A stretch of 64,000 nt of DNA from Actinomadura rayongensis. GTDB lineage: Bacteria; Actinomycetota; Actinomycetes; Streptosporangiales; Streptosporangiaceae. The notes beneath the pieces are model-generated. The model was given only the letters and a program-made list of their open reading frames with translations, had not been told where the DNA came from and searched no databases. The first letter of the stretch is position 1; each line of letters begins with the position of its first letter. The stretch covers positions 1,273,002 to 1,337,001 of the forward strand of contig NZ_WUTW01000002.1 of assembly GCF_009831215.1 (NCBI RefSeq). The letters run 5' to 3'. This document shows positions 55,531 through 64,000 of this stretch, in pieces. Made by a program: the position numbers and the translations under genes.

Positions 55531-55536
55531 GTCACG

Positions 55537-55848
55537 TCAGCCGGTGTAGGTCGGGGTGCCGCGGCGCGGGGGCGCGGGGGCGGCCACGGGCGGGCAGAAG
55601 GTGACCTTCGGGCGCGGGGCCGCGGACCGTCCGGGGGGCACCGGACGGGGGCACGCCCCGGGGTCGCGCGGCGGGACGGGCCGCGGGGCCGAGGTCGGCG
55701 GGGCCGGGACGGGGGACGACAGCGTGGGCACGGGGGACGGGAGCTTGCCGGGCGGGACGGGGCTCGGCCCGGCGAAGGCGGCCGGAGCCGTGGTGAGCAG
55801 CGCGCCGCCGATCAACGTGGCGCCGACGAGCAAAGACTTGATGCGCAT
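55537..55848 (-). CDS. Small secreted proline-rich protein
   Basis: A 103-residue protein from ATG 55848. The signal peptide is MRIKSLLVGATLIGGALLTT with cleavage near AFA-GP. The mature part is Pro/Ser/Arg-rich (PGKLPSPVPTLSSPVPAPPT) with two Cys (GACPRP, TFCPPV) that could pair. No domain is recognised. It lies just downstream of the L,D-transpeptidase gene (14-base gap), so it may be an exported partner or a cell-wall-embedded protein. Confidence 0.68.
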   Translation of the reverse strand: MRIKSLLVGATLIGGALLTTAPAAFAGPSPVPPGKLPSPVPTLSSPVPAPPTSAPRPVPPRDPGACPRPVPPGRSAAPRPKVTFCPPVAAPAPPRRGTPTYTG

Positions 55849-55862
55849 GGGAGTGACCTCTC

Positions 55863-56591
55863 TCAGGGAAGGATGTCGACGGGTGCGCCGAGCGGCAGGT
55901 GCCGGGCCATCCAGGTGACATCGGTGTTGGCGACCCGGACGCAGCCGTGGCTGGCCCGGGAGCCGAGACGGCCGGGCGCGTTCGTGCCGTGCACCGCGAT
56001 CTGGCCGGGCCCGCCGGCGAACCGGGTGAGCGTCGGCGAGTAGCCGCTGAGCCCGAACGCGTACGCGCCGTACGGGCCGCCGGGGTCGGCGGGCTTGACC
56101 AGTTCGGTGACGAAGAACTGCCCGGTCGGGGTGGGCGTCCCGCCGGTGCCGGTCGCGACCGGTCCCGTCCGGAGCACCCGGTCGCCGTCGTGGACGGTGA
56201 ACCGCAGGGCGCGCTCGCTGATCGACAGCCGCAGCGTCGTCCGGCTGAGCGTGACGTCCGACGCGCGGATCCACCCGCGTACGCCGTTCGGGCGCAGCGG
56301 CAGGTAGACGTCCAGCCAGCCGTCCCGGACGCCGGACACGCGGAAAACGCGCGGGGCGCCGTAGGAGTTCGGGCTGGTCAGCGTCTTCCAGGGCGCGCCC
56401 CCGTCGGGCGTCCTGAAGACGTCGATCCGCTTGCCGCGCGCGGTCGCGATCTCGTACGACGGCGACGCCGAAGGACCGGAGGGCGAGGCCGCGACGCGGC
56501 GGGGCGCGGCGGAGTGTCCCGATCCACAGGCGGTCGCCGCGACGAGGACGCAGCCGAGCGCGGCGGCGGTGCGGACACCGTTCGAAGGCAT
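55863..56591 (-). CDS. L,D-transpeptidase (YkuD family), probable lipoprotein
   Basis: A 242-residue protein from ATG 56591. The N-terminus AALGCVLVAATACGSG looks like a lipoprotein signal with Cys22. An SH3-like part (WKTLTSPNSYGAPRVFRVSG, WLDVYLPLRPNGVRGWIRAS) precedes the YkuD domain: GTGGTPTPTGQFFVTELVKP, AVHGTNAPGRLGSRASHGCV with catalytic Cys217 in SHGCVRVAN. It forms 3-3 peptidoglycan crosslinks or anchors proteins. It is divergent from the two-component system at 56700, which may regulate it. Confidence 0.92.
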   Translation of the reverse strand: MPSNGVRTAAALGCVLVAATACGSGHSAAPRRVAASPSGPSASPSYEIATARGKRIDVFRTPDGGAPWKTLTSPNSYGAPRVFRVSGVRDGWLDVYLPLRPNGVRGWIRASDVTLSRTTLRLSISERALRFTVHDGDRVLRTGPVATGTGGTPTPTGQFFVTELVKPADPGGPYGAYAFGLSGYSPTLTRFAGGPGQIAVHGTNAPGRLGSRASHGCVRVANTDVTWMARHLPLGAPVDILP

Positions 56592-56699
56592 GGCCGGGAT
56601 GCTGGCGGACGGATGTGAAGATCCTGTGGGGCCGCCGTGAAGGTCGCGTGTGCCGCTCAGCAGGGGACGTACGCTCACTCCAGCCGACAGAAACCGGAG

Positions 56700-57388
56700 A
56701 TGACGGACGTGTGCGCAACGGTCCTCGTGGTCGAGGACGACCCCAAGCAGGCCGAGCTGATCCGCCGCTACCTCGTCCGCGAGGGCCACGCGGCGACGGT
56801 CGTCCACGACGGCAGGACGGCGATCGACGAGGCCCGCCGCTCCCGCCCGGACCTGCTCGTCCTCGACGTGATGCTCCCCCGCGTCGACGGCCTGGACGTG
56901 TGCCGCGTGCTGCGCGCCGAGTCCGACGTCCCGGTGCTCATGCTGACCGCCCGCGCCACCGAGGACGACCTGCTGCTCGGCCTGGACCTCGGCGCCGACG
57001 ACTACATGACGAAGCCGTACAGCCCGCGCGAGCTGATGGCCCGCATCCGCGTCCTGCTGCGCCGCGCGGCGAAGACGGCGGCCCCGGCGGTGTTCGAGGT
57101 CGGCGGCCTGGTGGTGGACCCAGGGAAGCACACCGTCCGGGCGGACGGCCGGGAGATCGACTGCACGCCCGCCGAGTTCCGCATCCTGGAGGCCCTCGCC
57201 GCCGAGCCGGACCGCGTCTTCACCCGCGAGCAGGTCCTCGAACGCCTGCACGGTTTCGGGGGATACGTCTCGCTGAGGACCATCGACGTCCACGTGAAGA
57301 ACCTCAGAAAGAAGATCGAGAAGGACCCGCGCCGTCCGGAACGCCTGGTCACGGTGTTCGGCGTCGGCTACAAGATGGCCGCGCGGCC

Positions 57389-57392
<4 letters not shown>
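56700..57392 (+). CDS. OmpR-family response regulator
   Basis: A 230-residue protein; ATG 56700 is used, though GTG 56709 has better spacing from GGAG. The receiver domain has VLVVEDDPKQAELIRRYLVR, phospho-acceptor Asp56 in LLVLDVMLPRVDG and the Lys in DDYMTKPYSPREL. The winged helix is DCTPAEFRILEALAAEPDRV, REQVLERLHGFGGYVSLRTI and DVHVKNLRKKIEKDPRRPER. It overlaps the histidine kinase by 4 bases (ATGA). Likely targets include the divergent L,D-transpeptidase operon. Confidence 0.95.
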
Positions 57393-60988
<3,596 letters not shown>

Positions 60989-61054
60989 ATAGATAACCTT
61001 GTCTGAGTGAGGCGCGCACTGTTCGGCAGACCGCACACCCAGGCAGGGAGCCCC

Positions 61055-62011
61055 ATGAGCAGAACCCGATTCCGCCAAGCGCTGGCAGCGGCGGCGACAG
61101 CAGTGTGCGCCGCGCTCACAACAGCTACGGCGACGGCACCGCAAGCGCAAGCGCAAGCGCAACAGCGGACGACCTATCCCGTGGGCGACCTGGGAACGGC
61201 GATCAGCAACTTCTTCTTCAGCCCGGACGCCGTGACGGGAGCCAACATCTGGACCTGCCGCCCGTCCGAGGAACACCCGAACCCGGTGGTGATCGTCCAC
61301 GGCACGACGTCCAACTTCGGCTCGGCCGGAGCGATGATCGCCCCGACCCTCGCCAACGCCGGCTACTGCGTCTACGGCTTCAACTACGGCGAGACCTACT
61401 CGACCCTCGGCCACATCTACGGCCTGGGCGACATAGCCAAATCAGCCGAGACCATGAGCAAGTTCGTGGACAAGGTCCTAGCGTCCACAGGCGCACAGAA
61501 GGTCGACGTGATCGGCGGATCACAGGGCGGCATGATGCCGAACTACTACATCAAGCGCCTGGGCGGAAAATCGAAGGTCAGAACACTGATCGGCATGGCC
61601 CCGACGAACCACGGCACGACGATGGGCGGCCTGGTCAACCTGGGCAGGACCCTCCAGGTCCTGGGCCTGGTGAACGGCTTCCTCACCTTGATCGGATCAC
61701 CGGCGCACACCCAGCAGGAAGACGGCTCGGACTTCCAGAACGCACTGTTCGCAGACGGCGACACAGTCCCAGGCGTCCGCTACCTGACGATCGCGACAAC
61801 CCACGACACGACGGTCACCCCGCTGACGAACTCGTTCCTCGAAGGCGGCGACACGACGAACATCCTGCTCCAGGACCTGTGCCCCGACGACCCGGTGAGC
61901 CACTCCGGAATGTCCTTCGACGGCCCGATCATGCAACTCATCCTCAACGAACTGGGCCCGAAAACGCCGAACTTCAAACCGGAGTGCAAGAACTACGGCC
62001 CGAACGTCTGA
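61055..62011 (+). CDS. Secreted lipase (class 2 / LipA-EstA-like)
   Basis: A 318-residue protein; ATG 61055 is chosen because GGCAGGGAGCCCC precedes it and a signal peptide follows (RQALAAAATAVCAALTTATA, Gln/Ala-rich cleavage zone AQAQAQ). PVVIVHGTTSNFGSAGAM is the oxyanion strand, YCVYGFNYGETYSTLGHIYG follows, and the nucleophile elbow is DVIGGSQGGMMPNY (Ser156). The acid/His lie in THDTTVTPLTNSFL and CPDDPVSHSGM. It hydrolyses triacylglycerols or esters outside the cell. A hairpin terminator follows. Confidence 0.9.
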   Translation: MSRTRFRQALAAAATAVCAALTTATATAPQAQAQAQQRTTYPVGDLGTAISNFFFSPDAVTGANIWTCRPSEEHPNPVVIVHGTTSNFGSAGAMIAPTLANAGYCVYGFNYGETYSTLGHIYGLGDIAKSAETMSKFVDKVLASTGAQKVDVIGGSQGGMMPNYYIKRLGGKSKVRTLIGMAPTNHGTTMGGLVNLGRTLQVLGLVNGFLTLIGSPAHTQQEDGSDFQNALFADGDTVPGVRYLTIATTHDTTVTPLTNSFLEGGDTTNILLQDLCPDDPVSHSGMSFDGPIMQLILNELGPKTPNFKPECKNYGPNV

Positions 62012-62019
62012 CAAGAACG

Positions 62020-62050
62020 CGCCCACGGCCCCAGACTGGGACCGTGGGCG
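62020..62050 (+). terminator. Terminator hairpin after the secreted lipase
   Basis: CGCCCACGGCCCCAG (62020-62034) and CTGGGACCGTGGGCG (62036-62050) are inverted repeats with a single mismatch, starting 9 bases after the lipase stop. The innermost bases form the loop. Confidence 0.75.
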
Positions 62051-62114
62051 ACCAAGATCGGACGAAAAACAAGAAACCCCCCGGCCACAAGACCGGAGGA
62101 AGATCAAAAGGAAG

Positions 62115-62168
62115 GGGCGTGGGGGCGGAGCCCCCACATCGGGGGGTTCGGGGGGTCGTCCCCCCGAC
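62115..62168. repeat. G/C-run intergenic palindromes
   Basis: GGGGGC-GGA-GCCCCC (62119-62133) and the G-run/C-run pair GGGGGG...CCCCCC (within 62143-62167) form two strong hairpins in the gap between the lipase and tRNA-Leu. Runs of this kind recur between genes in actinomycetes. Otherwise 62051-62234 shows no gene. Confidence 0.55.
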
Positions 62169-62234
62169 AAGCATGGCGCGGGACCCGAGGGAAGGTGCGG
62201 CAAAGCCGCACCGAACACGGTCCGCCGACTCGCG

Positions 62235-62317
62235 TGGGCGAGGAGGGATTTGAACCCTCACATCCTTTCGGACACACGGACCTGAACCGTGCGCGTCTGC
62301 CGTTCCGCCACTCGCCC
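62235..62317 (-). tRNA. tRNA-Leu (CAG)
   Basis: Reverse-strand cloverleaf: acceptor GGGCGAG/CTCGCCC with discriminator A, D-arm GTGGCGGAACGGCAGACGC, anticodon stem CACGG/CCGTG with loop TTCAGGT (anticodon CAG), a long variable arm (TGTCCGAAAGGATG) typical of Leu, and T-arm GAGGGTTCAAATCCCTC. CCA is not encoded, so pcnA-type CCA addition is needed. It is antisense to and upstream of fhaA. Confidence 0.96.
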
Positions 62318-62445
62318 GAGTGACCGCCCCGTCGCCGGGGTGCTCGAAGAGACTAGCACGCAGCGGACAGTGGATAGGTATCCATGTACTTCGGGAGAAC
62401 CTTTGCACCTATACGATCGTCTACCAGTGGGGAAGGGAGGTGCCC

Positions 62446-63201
62446 GTGGGCGTCATTCAGCGCTTCGAGCGACGGCTGGAGGGCATGGTCGAAGGGGCCT
62501 TCGCTCGTGCCTTCAAGTCGGAGCTGCAGCCGGTCGAGGTGGCCAGCGCTGTGCAGCGCGAGATGGACGATCGGGCCGCGATCGTGGCGCAGGGCCGCAC
62601 GCTGGTGCCCAATGACTTCGTCGTGGAGATCTCCCAGCAGGACGGTCAGCGGCTGCAGGTGTACGCCGACAGCCTGAGCCAGGAGCTGGCGAACCTGGCG
62701 CGCGAGTACGCCAAGGAGCAGGGCTACTCGTTCGTGGGGCCGGTGCGGGTCAGGTTCGAGAACGCGGGCGACCTCGCCACGGGCATGTTCCGGATCCGTT
62801 CGGGCGTGATCCGGGGTTCGACGGTGGAGGGCGGGGAGATCCGCCGTCCGGTGAGCGACATTCCGCAGGGGGGCCGCGGGGGCGCGTTCGGCGGGCACCC
62901 GCGGTTGCTGGTGACGACGGCCGTGGAGGGCTCGGACGCCACGCAGCGCACGTATGAGATCGCCACTCCGGTGACCCTGCTCGGCCGGGGGACGGACTGC
63001 GATCTGAGACTGGTCGATCCGGGCGTATCACGACATCATGCCGAGATCCGTGTAGAAGGCCCCGAAGTCGTCCTCGTGGATCTAGGGTCGACCAACGGTT
63101 CGTTCGTGAACGGCCAACCGATCCGGCGGGTGACGCTCGTCGACGGTTCCCGCGTCACGATGGGCCGGACGACCCTGGTGTTCCGCCGCGATAGGGAGTA
63201 A
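62446..63201 (+). CDS. fhaA: FhaA: DUF3662 plus FHA-domain signalling adaptor
   Basis: A 251-residue protein from GTG 62446 with GGAAGGGAGG upstream. The N-terminal DUF3662 domain (VIQRFERRLEGMVEGAFARA, LVPNDFVVEISQQDGQRLQV) is followed by a short linker and the C-terminal FHA domain: VTLLGRGTDCDLRLVDPGVS, RHHAEIRV, VDLGSTNGSFVNGQPIRRV. The FHA binds phosphothreonine; in mycobacteria FhaA binds the PknB-phosphorylated pseudokinase of MurJ. The linker is much shorter than in mycobacterial FhaA. fhaB follows after 11 bases. Confidence 0.95.
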   Translation: MGVIQRFERRLEGMVEGAFARAFKSELQPVEVASAVQREMDDRAAIVAQGRTLVPNDFVVEISQQDGQRLQVYADSLSQELANLAREYAKEQGYSFVGPVRVRFENAGDLATGMFRIRSGVIRGSTVEGGEIRRPVSDIPQGGRGGAFGGHPRLLVTTAVEGSDATQRTYEIATPVTLLGRGTDCDLRLVDPGVSRHHAEIRVEGPEVVLVDLGSTNGSFVNGQPIRRVTLVDGSRVTMGRTTLVFRRDRE

Positions 63202-63212
63202 CCCCCACTCCG

Positions 63213-63713
63213 ATGTCCGAATTCACCCTCACGCTGATCAAGCTGGCGTTCCTCGCGGTGCTCTGGCTGTTCGTCATCGCGGCCGTCGGAGTGATCCGCG
63301 CCGACCTGTTCGGCTCGAAGGCCGCCGCGCGGGCGGCCGAGCGCGCCGCCGCGCCCCGGCCGCAGAAGCCGCCGCGGGCACCCAAGGCACCCCGGGCGCC
63401 GCGCGGCGCCGCCGGCGGGAACGCGCCGACCAAGCTGGTCGTGGTGCAGGGCGAGCGGGCGGGCACCGTCATCGACCTGACCGACGTTCCGGTCACGATC
63501 GGCCGCGCGCATGACGCGACGCTGGTGCTGACCGACGACTACGCTTCGAGCCGACATGCCCGCATTTACGCGCAGAACGGTCAGTGGATCGTGGAAGATC
63601 TCGGTTCGACCAACGGGACGTACCTCGGCCGCACGAAGGTGACGCGGCCGATGCCGATCCCGCCGGGGGTGCCCGTCCGTATCGGCAAGACCGTGATCGA
63701 GCTGCGCAAATGA
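63213..63713 (+). CDS. fhaB: FhaB (FipA): membrane-anchored FHA-domain protein
   Basis: A 166-residue protein from ATG 63213. One N-terminal membrane helix, TLIKLAFLAVLWLFVIAAVG, then a basic Ala/Pro linker (RPQKPPRAPKAPRAPRGAAG), then an FHA domain: VTIGRAHDATLVLTDDYASS, RHARIYAQNGQWIVEDLGST and NGTYLGRTKVTRPM. It recruits phosphothreonine proteins, including division proteins in mycobacteria. The stop overlaps pstP by 4 bases (ATGA), so kinase-adaptor and phosphatase levels are coupled. Confidence 0.95.
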   Translation: MSEFTLTLIKLAFLAVLWLFVIAAVGVIRADLFGSKAAARAAERAAAPRPQKPPRAPKAPRAPRGAAGGNAPTKLVVVQGERAGTVIDLTDVPVTIGRAHDATLVLTDDYASSRHARIYAQNGQWIVEDLGSTNGTYLGRTKVTRPMPIPPGVPVRIGKTVIELRK

Positions 63714-64000
63714 CGCTCGGGATCCGGTACGCCGCGCGCTCCGACGTCGGGATGCTGCGCGAGGGCAACGAGGACTCGGCGTACGCGGGGTCCTATCTGC
63801 TGGCCGTGGCCGACGGGATGGGCGGGCATGTCGGCGGCGAGATCGCGAGCGCGGCGGCGATCGAGGAACTGCGCAAGCTCGACACCGAGCTGCCGGCGCC
63901 GGAGCTGCTGGCGGCGCTGGAGAACACCGTCCGGACGGCGAACGACAACCTGCACCGGATCGTGGAGTCCGACCCGTCGCTGCAGGGCATGGGGACGACG
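63710..64000 (+). CDS. pstP: PP2C-type Ser/Thr phosphatase PstP, N-terminal part (cut by window edge)
   Basis: 97 codons are visible from ATG 63710. MTLGIRYAARSDVGMLREGN with NEDSAYAG is PP2C motif 1, and YLLAVADGMGGHVGGEIAS carries the metal-binding Asp/Gly DGMGG motif. It dephosphorylates the Ser/Thr kinases PknA/PknB and their substrates. The usual continuation (ftsW/rodA, pbpA, pknA, pknB) lies beyond the window. Confidence 0.94.
   Translation, partial: MTLGIRYAARSDVGMLREGNEDSAYAGSYLLAVADGMGGHVGGEIASAAAIEELRKLDTELPAPELLAALENTVRTANDNLHRIVESDPSLQGMGTT

Noticed and set aside
55537..56718. 393-codon antisense frame across the L,D-transpeptidase region
   Set aside because: Only the last 103 codons carry a signal peptide and start; the rest is transpeptidase sequence in the wrong frame.

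Overview
The window looks like the replication-origin neighbourhood of a high-GC actinomycete chromosome. The evidence is the very high G+C content, the many GTG/TTG starts, and the conserved blocks bioA-pcnA / DUF6049-murJ-pseudokinase / sigM-antisigma-trxB-trxA / parB-parA-rsmG / jag-yidC-yidD-rnpA-rpmH / dnaA-dnaN-gnd-recF-dciA-gyrB-gyrA / tRNA-Ile / fhaA-fhaB-pstP. Genes between about 24 and 31.5 kb run leftward and those between about 34 and 48 kb rightward, as expected on either side of oriC. I infer Streptosporangiales, perhaps Thermomonosporaceae (Actinomadura-like); that placement is an inference.

Layout. 1-8.35 kb is accessory DNA: a cut TetR gene and a secreted esterase around a palindrome, a secreted serine protease, a three-gene cluster (40-residue membrane peptide, ECF sigma factor, Ala/Leu/Arg/Asp-rich helical protein), a TetR/DHA2-exporter pair and an N-truncated flavin monooxygenase. 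8.35-21 kb holds biotin and tRNA maturation genes, the MurJ lipid II flippase with its degenerate kinase partner, and the SigM and thioredoxin genes, ending in a repeat-rich 580-bp gap. 21-31.5 kb holds a GNAT protein, an aminotransferase, a D-Ala-D-Ala-ligase-like protein, a P-loop kinase, the parAB-rsmG operon with five parS-like sites, and the YidC/RNase P genes. A gene-free 2.5 kb follows, then dnaA. DnaA is about 913 residues because of a huge Arg-Asp repeat linker. dnaN, gnd, a GlcG/HbpS-like gene, recF, dciA, gyrB, gyrA and a DUF3566 protein come next.

48-64 kb holds tRNA-Ile, an alpha/beta hydrolase, a probable sulfur-binding-domain HNH endonuclease, a GDSL lipase, a tiny membrane protein, a 1.1-kb gene-free stretch rich in DnaA boxes, a small gene behind a textbook LexA box, AraC and MFS genes, an L,D-transpeptidase, a two-component system, dapA with an aminoglycoside-phosphotransferase-like partner, a secreted lipase, tRNA-Leu, and the start of the fhaA-fhaB-pstP cell-division signalling cluster.

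How they work together: DnaA, DnaN, RecF, DciA and gyrase start and carry replication. ParA/ParB and the parS sites segregate the origin. YidC/YidD/RnpA/L34 serve membrane insertion and RNA processing. MurJ, the pseudokinase, FhaA and PstP belong to the Ser/Thr-kinase-controlled cell-wall circuit known from mycobacteria. The most unusual items are the Arg-Asp DnaA linker, three DnaA-box clusters (one 15 kb from dnaA), the uniform non-canonical parS variant, the ParB-coupled cysteine/pentapeptide protein, and the sigma/helical-repeat operon. All coordinates and motifs come from hand reading; no database or folding search was run.
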